From JAHECQ01 sp047638695 (GTDB lineage: Bacteria; Actinomycetota; Acidimicrobiia; Acidimicrobiales; SZUA-35): DNA of 18,625 nucleotides. Made by a program: the position numbers and the translations under genes. The first letter of the stretch is position 1. Each line of letters opens with the position of its first letter. The notes beneath the pieces are model-generated. The model was not told where the DNA came from and made no database searches. It saw nothing but the letters and a program-made list of their open reading frames with translations. The DNA lies in the NCBI GenBank assembly GCA_047638695.1, contig JBLINY010000093.1:1-18625 (forward strand). Direction: 5' to 3'. Of this stretch, positions 1-8,187 are shown in pieces.

Positions 1-1
1 A

Positions 2-850
2 GCGGCGAGTCTCGGCTTGCTCAGCTACGTCAAAGGACTTGAGGGCGAGGCCTATGAGGGCAGCCAACTTGAGTCCGTCTGGGTCGTAAAGGACGTGATC
101 CCTAAGGGAACGCCTGCCCAGCAAGTGATCTCAGGCGGCCTTATCGCCCAAGAAGAGGTTCCGGTCGAATTCCGGCCTGCGACTGCCATCGAGAATCCCG
201 GGGAAGAGCTGGCCGGCCTCGTCGCCGTGACCAACCTCGCACCCAACAGTGTGCTGGTCACCGGCAACTTCGTCGCTCCCGGCGTCGTCAATACGGGAAT
301 CACCGATCGTCTGAAAGAGCGTGGCATGGTCACGCTGACCTTCACTCTCGATCAGGTATCAGCCGTGGCCTACCTCATTGAGCCCGGCGATCACGTCAAC
401 ATCATGACGAAGAAGAGCCTGGCCGCTGAAGAGGAAGACACGAATGGGGCCGAAGACTCGGCTGAGGTTGTCGGCGAAGACGGCACGGTCACTCGCACTG
501 AGCCGCTGTTCACTACCGACGTCCGCTACCTCTTCCAACAGGTAGAGGTTCTCGCAATTGGTGGAGCGCTTCCCTCCGAGCTGGGCGATACGCCTGCGGC
601 CGAGGGTGAAGTCGCCGCTACTGGCGGATCGGGCCTGATCACTCTGGCCGTCCCGCCGGAGGCTGCCCAGCTCATGCTCTCCATTGGTATCGACAGCCTG
701 TACCTGTCGCTGCTGCCGGCTAACTACGTGCCTTACGCCCTGCCCCCGATCGACCTGGAGCAGACGGTTCTTCCAGGCGAAGACGTTGCCCGTCTGACCC
801 CTTACGGCCCGCCGTCCGGCCAGCCGCAGACCTCTGAAGACGAGCAGTAA
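2..850 (+). CDS. cpaB: Flp pilus assembly protein CpaB/RcpC (5' end missing)
   Basis: Periplasmic or cell-envelope component of Tad pilus assembly, anchored by one N-terminal helix and carrying a SAF domain. The frame is open from base 2 and the first visible residues (AASLGLLSYVKG) look like the end of that helix, so the true start is upstream; the TTG at 17 is not a credible start. After the helix comes a SAF-like segment (VVKDVIPKGTPAQQVISGG, then a VAVTNLAPNSVLVTGN stretch). The RcpC/CpaB core follows, with LTFTLDQVSAVAYLIEPGDH matching the family's 'V..D...AVAG.I.PGD.VDV' block, and late on a GLITLAVPPEAAQLML segment. The C-terminus is acidic and Pro-rich. An acidic insert (EEEDTNGAEDSAEVVGEDG) splits the core. 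It is first in the visible operon and sits 78 bp before the preferred cpaE start. Identification is by motif and operon position. Confidence 0.88.
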   Translation, partial: AASLGLLSYVKGLEGEAYEGSQLESVWVVKDVIPKGTPAQQVISGGLIAQEEVPVEFRPATAIENPGEELAGLVAVTNLAPNSVLVTGNFVAPGVVNTGITDRLKERGMVTLTFTLDQVSAVAYLIEPGDHVNIMTKKSLAAEEEDTNGAEDSAEVVGEDGTVTRTEPLFTTDVRYLFQQVEVLAIGGALPSELGDTPAAEGEVAATGGSGLITLAVPPEAAQLMLSIGIDSLYLSLLPANYVPYALPPIDLEQTVLPGEDVARLTPYGPPSGQPQTSEDEQ

Positions 851-928
851 GACTCAACCATCTCCCGGCCGTCGATGGCGGCTGGGAGCTGCCCGCATCA
901 CACCGACCCGACAGTGGAGCACCAAGAA

Positions 929-2269
929 ATGACCGAAGAATTCAGTGAGTTCGAGAGCTTTGGATTCGATGACTTCTCGAGTGACGAGGGAAACCTCGAC
1001 ACATTGTCCCCCGAAGGTCAATCGTCACCCGCGGGTGACTTGGAGGGAGATCTGAGCCTGCCGAACGGAGCCATCCTGGCTGTCGTCGACGCAGATCAGG
1101 CCGTCCGGGACTATCTGGCCGAGCAGCTGGGTGGCGGGATCACCACGATCCAATCGCTGGCCGAGCTCGAGACTCGATTCGGGAACGGTCCGATCGTGGC
1201 AGTCCTAGGACCGTCCTGTATCGACCCAACAGATCTTGCTGCCGTCGAACGGTGGAGCCGGAGCAATCCTGAAGTTGGCACCATCTTGGTGACGAGTGAA
1301 TTGTCGACGACTCTTCTGCATACGGCTCTGCGGGCTGGTGTAAAGGATGTGCTTTCGGCTCCGATCGATCAGATCCAATTGGTGGACACGGTTAGCCGTG
1401 TCGCCGAAGGCCTAACGGTCGCTCCGTCTCCCGTTCCAGCGCCAGCTACTCCTGGTGGTCCGGATCCGCTTGTAGAATTGGAGGGGGATCCGGGCAGAGT
1501 CATCACCATCTTCTCGACCAAGGGGGGCTCTGGGAAGTCGGTGACGGCGACCAATGTGGCCGTTGCGCTCGCCAAGTCGTCGAACGACCCGGTCGTGCTC
1601 ATAGATGGCCACCTGCAGTTCGGCGATGTGGCCGTGATGCTGAAGTTGCAGCCGCAGCACACCGTGGCCGACGCCGTGTCCCAGATCGACAAGCTCGATC
1701 CCGGCATGCTTCATTCGCTCTTGACTGTTCACGAGGCTTCAGGCTTGCTGGTACTACCGGCACCGCTCGAACCGACGTTCGCTGACCAGATCACCGGTGA
1801 GCAGATGGTTCGCCTGGTCGAAATTCTCAAGGGAATGGCCGGCCATGTCGTGATCGATCTGCCGTCCTTCTTCAATGACGTGGTTCTCAGCATTCTCGAG
1901 GCGAGCGACGAAATAGTCCTCGTCGCCGGACTCGACATTCCGAACATCAAGAACATCAAGATCGGCCTCAGCACGCTGTCGTTGCTGAACATCCCCCGTG
2001 AGCAGCTGCATGTGGTTCTCAACCGGGCCGACTCGAAAGTTAAGTTGGATGTCGGCGAGGTGGAAAAGACGCTGCAGATTACCGCAGTGGCTCATGTCCC
2101 CTCCGATGTCGCCGTGCCGATCTCGGTTAACAAGGGTGTCCCTGTTGTCTTGTCGGCACCGAACAAGGACGTCGCTCGAGCATTCGAGCAGTTAGCGGCC
2201 CGATTCATGGTCGGTGCCGAAGTACGGGCCGAGTCAGCTTCTGGCCGGCGCAGATTCTTTGGTGGATGA
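929..2269 (+). CDS. cpaE: CpaE/TadZ-type pilus localisation ATPase (pseudo-receiver + MinD/ParA domain)
   Basis: Cytoplasmic ATPase of the MinD/ParA superfamily that positions the Tad pilus machine at the membrane or pole. I chose ATG 929 (446 aa), which has GGAG nine bases upstream. ATG 875 would add 18 residues but has no ribosome site. Residues 1-45 are an acidic low-complexity tail. Residues 47-160 fold like a response-regulator receiver (VVDAD on strand 1), but the position of the phosphorylated Asp reads VLGPS, so it is a pseudo-receiver, as is usual in this family. A Pro/Ala linker leads to the ATPase. That domain has the deviant Walker A KGGSGKS (198-204), a second block LIDGHLQFGDV where many relatives have an acidic residue in place of the His, and Walker B HVVIDLPS (306-313). 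The gene ends 23 bp before cpaF in the same operon. Confidence 0.9.
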   Translation: MTEEFSEFESFGFDDFSSDEGNLDTLSPEGQSSPAGDLEGDLSLPNGAILAVVDADQAVRDYLAEQLGGGITTIQSLAELETRFGNGPIVAVLGPSCIDPTDLAAVERWSRSNPEVGTILVTSELSTTLLHTALRAGVKDVLSAPIDQIQLVDTVSRVAEGLTVAPSPVPAPATPGGPDPLVELEGDPGRVITIFSTKGGSGKSVTATNVAVALAKSSNDPVVLIDGHLQFGDVAVMLKLQPQHTVADAVSQIDKLDPGMLHSLLTVHEASGLLVLPAPLEPTFADQITGEQMVRLVEILKGMAGHVVIDLPSFFNDVVLSILEASDEIVLVAGLDIPNIKNIKIGLSTLSLLNIPREQLHVVLNRADSKVKLDVGEVEKTLQITAVAHVPSDVAVPISVNKGVPVVLSAPNKDVARAFEQLAARFMVGAEVRAESASGRRRFFGG

Positions 2270-2292
2270 GGAACAACGGAGCGGCTTGACCT

Positions 2293-3669
2293 ATGTCTCT
2301 ATATAAGCGCTTAAACGACAACGGAGCTGGCGGGGAAACCGCTGGCGCCACGATGTCCGGCCGTGCCGACCCGGCACTGGACGAGCTACGGCATCGGGTC
2401 CACAGCTCCCTGATCGATGAACTCGGTCCGATCCTGTACGACAAGCGTATGGGCGAGGATGAGCTGCGAAAGAAGGTCCACGAGGCCCTTCACGTCGCCA
2501 TCGCTCAGGAGCGGACGCCGCTGTCGGCGGCTGATAAGGCGCAGCTGATCCAGGACGTCTCTGATGACATTCTCGGCTACGGCCCGATCGACAAGCTGCT
2601 TCGAGACGAAGATGTCTCGGAGATCATGTGCAATGGTCCGAAACAGATCTATGTCGAACGCGCCGGTAAGCTGACGCTCGACGAGGTCACGTTTGTTGAT
2701 GAGCTGCACCTCCGGCGCATCATCGACAAGATCGTGGCCCAGGTTGGTCGCCGCATCGACGAGTCGTCGCCCCTCTGCGACGCCCGTCTGCCCGACGGTT
2801 CACGGGTGAACGCAGTGATCTCACCGCTCGCGGTTGGTGGCCCGTTCCTCACCATCCGAAAGTTTGCCGCTGACCCTCTCCGTATCGACGATCTGATTCG
2901 TTTCGGCACGCTCGGTGTCCACTCAGCTCGATTCTTGCAGGCCTGCATCGTTGGCAAACTCAACGTTGTGGTGTCCGGCGGTACCGGCACCGGTAAGACG
3001 ACGACGCTCAATGTTCTGTCGGCGTTCATTCCGACGGACGAGCGAATCATCACCGTGGAAGATGCGAAGGAACTGCAGCTGATCCAGGACCACGTTCTTT
3101 CACTCGAGACCAGGCCAGCGAACGTAGAGGGCAAGGGTGAGGTGACCATCCGCGACTTGGTGAAGAACACCCTTCGTATGCGGCCCGACAGAATCGTCGT
3201 TGGTGAGTGTCGCTCTGGTGAAGCACTGGACATGCTCCAGGCCATGAATACGGGCCACGATGGTTCGCTAACCACGCTGCATGCAAACAACCCTCGCGAC
3301 TCGCTGAGTCGCCTGGAGACACTCGTGCTGATGGCGGGTTACGACCTGCCGGTGCGAGCCATTCGTGAGCAGATCTCGAGTGCGGTCGACATGATCGTGC
3401 AGCTGCAGCGTTTGCGTGACGGCAGCCGTCGAATCACCCATATCACCGAGGTCGCCGGCATGGAAGGTGAGATCATCACATTGCAGGACGTCTTCCTCTT
3501 CGACTTTGCCGCTGGCGTAGATGAGCAGGGCCGCTTCAAGGGCCAACTCAAGCCCACCGGCGTCCGACCCAAGTTCTCCCAGAAGCTCGCGGACAACGGC
3601 ATTCGCCTCGGACCCGAGATGTTCTCCACCGGCGGCGAGTCGGCTCCAGCGGCAGGACGCAAGCGATGA
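2293..3669 (+). CDS. cpaF: Tad pilus secretion ATPase CpaF/TadA
   Basis: Hexameric cytoplasmic ATPase of the type II/IV secretion (VirB11-like) superfamily that powers Flp pilus extension, and probably retraction. The 458-aa length is normal. Key blocks are an N-terminal all-helical segment (25-100), the family signature ILGYGPIDKLLRD, Walker A GGTGTGKT (229-236), the Asp box IITVEDAKEL (252-261), Walker B region RIVVGECRSGE (300-310) and the His box GSLTTLHAN (324-332). All catalytic residues are present. The start ATG 2293 has GGAG 11 bases upstream. The stop overlaps the next gene's start (ATGA), so it is translationally coupled to tadB. The partners are the platform proteins TadB and TadC encoded just downstream. 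Confidence 0.96.
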   Translation: MSLYKRLNDNGAGGETAGATMSGRADPALDELRHRVHSSLIDELGPILYDKRMGEDELRKKVHEALHVAIAQERTPLSAADKAQLIQDVSDDILGYGPIDKLLRDEDVSEIMCNGPKQIYVERAGKLTLDEVTFVDELHLRRIIDKIVAQVGRRIDESSPLCDARLPDGSRVNAVISPLAVGGPFLTIRKFAADPLRIDDLIRFGTLGVHSARFLQACIVGKLNVVVSGGTGTGKTTTLNVLSAFIPTDERIITVEDAKELQLIQDHVLSLETRPANVEGKGEVTIRDLVKNTLRMRPDRIVVGECRSGEALDMLQAMNTGHDGSLTTLHANNPRDSLSRLETLVLMAGYDLPVRAIREQISSAVDMIVQLQRLRDGSRRITHITEVAGMEGEIITLQDVFLFDFAAGVDEQGRFKGQLKPTGVRPKFSQKLADNGIRLGPEMFSTGGESAPAAGRKR

Positions 3670-5612
3670 TCCGCCGGCCCCGGCTGCTGCTGGTCCTTCT
3701 CGGCGTCGTTCTGACGCTGGTGATGGCGCCTGCGATCAGCGCGCAGACGACTGAATCTGAACAACAGGGATTCCAGAGCATCCCGCCGGTTGCCGTTGTC
3801 CACCAGGTCGATGCAACAGGGGCCGAGGTCGAGATCTCGGTTCTGACCCACGACTACAGCCGTTCGGCGGGCGATCTTTCGATCACCGAGAACGGCAACG
3901 GTGTCGCCGCCTCGTCGGCCCGGAAGGCAACATCGGCCGGCCGCAGCATCGAGATCGTGTATGTGATTGACACCAGCCAACGCACTGCGCAGGGCGATGT
4001 GTTCGTCAAGGCCAAAGAGCAGATAGCGAGCGACATTCGCTCGCTGCCGAACGGTACACGGGTCGGCGTTGTCGTCGCTGGTGACAGCGCCGCCATCGCT
4101 ATGGAGCCAACCCTTGACCTGGCCGCTGCAGCTGGTGCCGTCGAGGGCCTAGAGCTGTCAGAGAACGCCGTCCTCTTCAACGCCATCACCCGAGCGGGCG
4201 AGATGGTGACAGCGGATCCCGGTTGGATTAGCACCGTTGTCGTCTTTACCGCCGGACCCGACGCCGGTTCGCCCATCGAGGCCGGGCAATCTCGAGTCAG
4301 CCTCGTGCAACGTGGCGCTCAGATGGTGGCAGTCGAGTATGCGGGCGGCGAACTCGGCTTGACCGAAATCGTCTCCCGGATCGGTGGCACCAACATCGTC
4401 GCTGGCGGACCAGCTGATATCGCTCCTGCACTAAAGGTCGCCACACAGGTGGCGAGTGATCGCCTGCTTGTTACCTACCCCGGCGCAACCGAGTCAACAA
4501 AGCTCGGCGATGCCACGATCAACCTCGGCGATGTCGAGACGTCGTATTCGTATCCTGGTGGTGTGCTGACCGATCGCACGGTGGCCCTGGTCGCCCGTGA
4601 AATCGTTGACCCTGGCGGCATCGCCTTCTTCCGTTCCGAACAAGGCCTGTTGATCGCCATCGGCCTTGCCTTCGCCGGCATCGGTCTCGCTATCTACTCC
4701 CTCGGTCTCCTGTTCGCCAGCGGCGAAACCTCGCTGCAGCGCTTGCTCGATCGCTATAGCGGTGAGAACGATGGCACCGAACTTGATGACGACGAACAGG
4801 CGCTGGTCCAAACGGCGTTGGTGAAGCGGGCTGTTGAGTTCTCGGAAACCTTCGCTGAGGATCGTGGATTCCTCGGCAAGATCGAAGAATTGCTCGAGCG
4901 GGCCAAACTGCCACTCCGACCCGGTGAGGCAATGTCATTCTTCGCCGCCGCCGTCGTCCTCTGCGCAGGTCTCGGATTCGCTGTGATCGGCGGTATCATC
5001 GGGCTCCTTCTCTCTGCTTTCCTCAGTGGCGTCATCATGATCGTCGGGGCGCAGATGAAGGCCAAGCGCCGCATTCGTGCCTTCGAAGGTCAGCTCCCTG
5101 ACACGCTGACGCTATTGGCGGGCACACTCCGGGCTGGTTACTCATTGCCTCAGGGCTTCGAGGCGGTCTCGCACGAGATCTCTGACCCAATGGGCTACGA
5201 GCTCCGACGAGTAATGACCGAGGCCCGCCTTGGTCGTGAGCTCGAGGATGCCCTCGGCTCGACAGCCGAGCGGCTATCGAGCCCTGACTTCGCTTGGGCC
5301 GTCATGGCCATCGGCATTCAGCGCGAGGTCGGCGGCAACTTGAACGAACTCCTCATGACGGTCGCCGACACCATGATCGCTCGAGAGCGACTCAAGGGCG
5401 AAGTGGCTGCGCTCACTGCGGAAGGCCGGATGTCGGCCATGATTCTCGGCGGTCTTCCGCCCGGTCTCGGTGTGATCATGTGGGTCATGAACCCCGAGTA
5501 CATCAATGTGCTCTTCACCGCGACTCTCGGAAAGATCTTCGTGGGCTTGGGACTTGTTTCGATGACCGCAGGGATGGCCTGGATGAAGAAAGTGATCACG
5601 ATCGATGTTTGA
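3666..5612 (+). CDS. tadB: TadB-type pilus platform protein with N-terminal signal peptide and VWA-like domain
   Basis: Inner-membrane platform protein of the Tad pilus, 648 aa, about twice the length of a classical TadB. Residues 1-26 form a signal peptide (RR, a Leu/Val core, APAISA). Residues 96-265 read as a von Willebrand A-like domain: EIVYVIDTSQR gives strand 1 and a partial MIDAS (DxSxR in place of DxSxS), ENAVLFNAI replaces the usual 'GGTxLxDAI', and VVVFTAGPDAGS replaces 'LLTDGxD', so all three metal-binding positions are altered. A helix at 327-351 would put the VWA part outside the membrane. A cytoplasmic Glu-rich linker follows, then two helices (423-462), the T2SSF domain (LPDTLTLLAGTLRAGYSLPQ, 478-605) and two final helices. 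AGGA lies eight bases before the ATG. It overlaps cpaF by 4 bp and tadC by 8 bp. The platform role is secure; the role of the VWA part is unknown. Confidence 0.92.
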   Translation: MIRRPRLLLVLLGVVLTLVMAPAISAQTTESEQQGFQSIPPVAVVHQVDATGAEVEISVLTHDYSRSAGDLSITENGNGVAASSARKATSAGRSIEIVYVIDTSQRTAQGDVFVKAKEQIASDIRSLPNGTRVGVVVAGDSAAIAMEPTLDLAAAAGAVEGLELSENAVLFNAITRAGEMVTADPGWISTVVVFTAGPDAGSPIEAGQSRVSLVQRGAQMVAVEYAGGELGLTEIVSRIGGTNIVAGGPADIAPALKVATQVASDRLLVTYPGATESTKLGDATINLGDVETSYSYPGGVLTDRTVALVAREIVDPGGIAFFRSEQGLLIAIGLAFAGIGLAIYSLGLLFASGETSLQRLLDRYSGENDGTELDDDEQALVQTALVKRAVEFSETFAEDRGFLGKIEELLERAKLPLRPGEAMSFFAAAVVLCAGLGFAVIGGIIGLLLSAFLSGVIMIVGAQMKAKRRIRAFEGQLPDTLTLLAGTLRAGYSLPQGFEAVSHEISDPMGYELRRVMTEARLGRELEDALGSTAERLSSPDFAWAVMAIGIQREVGGNLNELLMTVADTMIARERLKGEVAALTAEGRMSAMILGGLPPGLGVIMWVMNPEYINVLFTATLGKIFVGLGLVSMTAGMAWMKKVITIDV

Positions 5613-6546
5613 TCTACTGGGAAGTCTTGATCCGAAGTTCATGGTTGGTGGTCTTACCATCGCCTTTGGCATGGTGGTCTACGCCGTGCTGGCTCAGATG
5701 GAAGAGAAGGCTGCGCTGCGGTCGTCGCTTCGACAGCTGGACGAATACGAGGTCGAGAACGTTCGCGACGCTGAGCTTCTCGCTCCGATGCGTGAACGTC
5801 TGCTCGGGCCCGTTGCCGAGAGCATCGCCAAGCTTGGCTCTCGTTTCAACCCGCCCGACTACGTCGAGGGAATCCGAAAACGGCACGTCCAAGCCGGTAT
5901 CAACTCGCCGGACAAAGTCGAGCGCTTTCTGGCCGTGCGGCTCATTGGTTTCGTGTTTGCCCCGGTATGGGTCATCGTCATGTTGTTCTGGAACCCACTT
6001 GGTGTCGGTGGGCTGCTGAAGTGGGCCATGCTTGGCCTCGGCGTCATGATCGCCGTGATGGGCCCAGCGTCGTCGTTGAACAAGAAGGTGGAGGCTCGCC
6101 AGAAAGCGATCAGCCGCTCGCTTCCCGACGTCATGGACCTCCTCGTCATCTCTGTCGAGGCCGGTCTCGGTTTCGAGCAGGCACTTGACCGAGTCATCAC
6201 GAATGTGCCCGGCGAGCTCTCCGACGAGTTCGCTCGGGTCTTGGGTGAGAGCAGGGCTGGATCGAACCGTTCCGATGCCCTGCGGGCCATGGAAGAGCGG
6301 TGCGGAAGCCCTGAGATTCGATCGTTCGTACTGGCCATGATCCAGGCAGACACCTTCGGTGTGAGTATCGGTCGTGTCCTCCGGGCCCAGGCCGATGAGC
6401 TCCGCGTCAAGCGTCGCCAGAAGGCACAGGAGCAGGCTCAGAAGGCTCCGGTGAAGATGATGATTCCGATGGTCTTCTGTATCTTCCCTGCACTGTTCGT
6501 CGTGGTGATCGGCCCTGCCGTCATCAACATCAGCCAGGCGTTCTAA
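5605..6546 (+). CDS. tadC: TadC-type pilus platform protein
   Basis: Second inner-membrane T2SSF platform protein, expected to pair with TadB around the CpaF ATPase. The 313-aa length is typical. Helices are seen at about 11-31, 110-129, 138-155 and 287-308. The T2SSF block starts at SLPDVMDLLVISVEAGLGFE (172-191), and the hallmark C-terminal part is the charged QEQAQKAPVKMMIP followed by the last helix, as in other TadC proteins. The start overlaps the tadB stop by 8 bp with no strong ribosome site, so translation is probably coupled. It is the last recognisable assembly gene of the operon. No tadE, tadF, TadG-like or prepilin peptidase gene follows within the window. Confidence 0.94.
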   Translation: MFDLLGSLDPKFMVGGLTIAFGMVVYAVLAQMEEKAALRSSLRQLDEYEVENVRDAELLAPMRERLLGPVAESIAKLGSRFNPPDYVEGIRKRHVQAGINSPDKVERFLAVRLIGFVFAPVWVIVMLFWNPLGVGGLLKWAMLGLGVMIAVMGPASSLNKKVEARQKAISRSLPDVMDLLVISVEAGLGFEQALDRVITNVPGELSDEFARVLGESRAGSNRSDALRAMEERCGSPEIRSFVLAMIQADTFGVSIGRVLRAQADELRVKRRQKAQEQAQKAPVKMMIPMVFCIFPALFVVVIGPAVINISQAF

Positions 6547-6576
6547 CAAGCCGACTGAGATGGCCGATTAATCACG

Positions 6577-8121
6577 ATGGTTGCCATCGCTCGCAGATCG
6601 AGAGAATTATCACGGACCGACCCGTCGGACTCCAGCCCGCGGGATAGCGGAACCCCAGCGTCGGGGATCTCGCTCTCGAGTGCGATTGGCATGCTTTATG
6701 GGCTTCTTGGCTTTCTGATAGGCAGCCGGGTTATCGCTGACAACAGCCTGTTCACGCACTTCGCCAACGGTCGCCTGATTTGGGACGGCGGAGGGATTCC
6801 AATAGTCGACCCCTACTCCTTCACCGCGGCCGGTGAGTCGGTGACCGTGCAGAGTTGGTTGCCCAGCTGGATCTATGTCGGACTGCACGACACGTTGGGA
6901 GGATGGGCCCTTCGTCTGTTGAACGGCGCCATCTGCGCTCTGCTGATTGCGTCCCTTTGGCGGTTGGCGGCCGGAACGAAACAACTACTGCCGCGCGTGC
7001 TGCTGGTGGGTGCTGCGATCGTTGTTGGCGCTGGGCTCTGGACCCCTCGGCCGCTGCTCTTCGGCCTGCTCTGCTTTGCTGCGGTGCTCCACGTGCTCCG
7101 TTCGGAGTTGCCTGCATGGACTCTTCTGGGCGTCATGTGGATTTGGGTCAACAGCCATGGGTCGTTCCCAATCGCCCTGGTCCTTATCGGTGCGACCGGC
7201 CTCGGTCAGTTCGTCGACGACCTCAGGGCCGGTAAGAAGACTCTGCCGGTCGCTGAACTTCGTGTCTTTGCCTTCGCCGTGTCGGGGACCGCACTGGGCG
7301 CATTGAACCCGCTGGGTTTTCGCCTGCTGACGTTTCCGATCAGCCTGCTGTCGCGGAGTGAGGCGCTCGAGAACGTGGTCGAGTGGCGCCACACCGACTT
7401 CGATTCAGCGTCCGAGTGGGGCTTTGCTTGCCTGATCGTGATGTTTGTCGTGACGCTGAAGCGTGGTGCTTCCGCGCGTTCGATCGTTCCTGGCGTCATC
7501 TTCATAGCCGCCGGTATCTACGCCTATCGCAACCTGCCCATGGCCTCCTTCGTATTGGTGGCGGTCATCGCTCCGTTCTTCAGCGTGCCGAAGCTCACGA
7601 TCGATGGGGATGTAACGGGACTCGTGCCTCGCGCCCTTCGGTTGGTGGCCGTAGCCGGCGTCGCATTGATTGCACTGTCGATCACCCAGCAGGGGGCGTT
7701 CGACTTCCGTCGTTATCCGGTTGACGAGGTTGCCTGGCTCGAAGAGCGGGACCTGGTGGCGAACGATGAGGTGAGGATCGTCCATCGAGACATCGTCGGT
7801 AACTACCTCGAGCTTCAGTACGGCGCCGATGCCAATGTGTTTGTCGACGACCGCTTCGACTTTTACCCGTTCGACGTGCTCGATGCCCACGACGTCTTCA
7901 TATTTGGTGGCGACTACGCCGCCGTCATTGAGCAGTACAACGTCAATGTGGTGCTTTGGCGCGGAGACAGTGACTTCACGACCTGGATCCTCGAGAACGA
8001 GGACTGGATTGTGGCCTACGACGGCGTCAACGAAGGACCACCGGGCGTCGACGTCGAGCGCTCGGAGGCCTGGATCATCGCCTGCCACACCGGCTCCTCG
8101 GTCGTCGCTCGCTGTTCGTGA
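6577..8121 (+). CDS. Polytopic membrane protein, putative GT-C-type glycosyltransferase
   Basis: A 514-aa integral membrane protein of unidentified function. A Ser/Pro-rich cytoplasmic N-terminus (1-32) leads to a first helix, then an extracytoplasmic loop of about 45 residues with THFANGRLIWDGGGIPIVDP, then YSFTAAG and QSWLPSW. This 'H..nGR.I...GiP..DPySfT..G....WL' pattern is what I associate with GT-C-fold, lipid-linked-sugar transferases and related membrane proteins. Eight to ten hydrophobic helices follow. The C-terminal soluble part (about 385-514) contains NVFVDDRFDFYPFDV, again common in this class. The start is uncertain: ATG 6577 has no clear ribosome site, and ATG 6691, just before the first helix, is an alternative. 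It lies 30 bp after tadC in the same direction, so co-transcription is possible. A role in glycosylating pilin or envelope material is only a guess from position. Confidence 0.6.
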   Translation: MVAIARRSRELSRTDPSDSSPRDSGTPASGISLSSAIGMLYGLLGFLIGSRVIADNSLFTHFANGRLIWDGGGIPIVDPYSFTAAGESVTVQSWLPSWIYVGLHDTLGGWALRLLNGAICALLIASLWRLAAGTKQLLPRVLLVGAAIVVGAGLWTPRPLLFGLLCFAAVLHVLRSELPAWTLLGVMWIWVNSHGSFPIALVLIGATGLGQFVDDLRAGKKTLPVAELRVFAFAVSGTALGALNPLGFRLLTFPISLLSRSEALENVVEWRHTDFDSASEWGFACLIVMFVVTLKRGASARSIVPGVIFIAAGIYAYRNLPMASFVLVAVIAPFFSVPKLTIDGDVTGLVPRALRLVAVAGVALIALSITQQGAFDFRRYPVDEVAWLEERDLVANDEVRIVHRDIVGNYLELQYGADANVFVDDRFDFYPFDVLDAHDVFIFGGDYAAVIEQYNVNVVLWRGDSDFTTWILENEDWIVAYDGVNEGPPGVDVERSEAWIIACHTGSSVVARCS

Positions 8122-8152
8122 CCTAGAGCGAGCGAATGGGTGGCCAGCGGAC

Positions 8153-8182
8153 TTACCTGCCTCGGCGTTCTCGTGCGATATT
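8153..8182 (+). promoter_or_regulatory. Possible promoter for the flavin monooxygenase gene
   Basis: TTACCT (8153-8158) and GATATT (8177-8182) are separated by 18 bases and resemble -35 and -10 boxes. The -10 box ends five bases before ATG 8188, which has no ribosome site (only GGGG placed too close). That would make the transcript leaderless or nearly so. Both boxes are imperfect, so this is a weak call. Confidence 0.3.
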
Positions 8183-8187
8183 GGGGC

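Noticed and set aside
875..928. 18-residue N-terminal extension of CpaE from ATG 875
   Set aside because: There is no ribosome site before 875, while ATG 929 has GGAG at a good distance and begins the acidic tail.
5614..6549. 311-codon open frame on the - strand across tadC
   Set aside because: It is the antisense of a clear TadC gene. Its translation is rich in His, Asp and Arg without any family motif, as expected for the shadow of a GC-rich gene.
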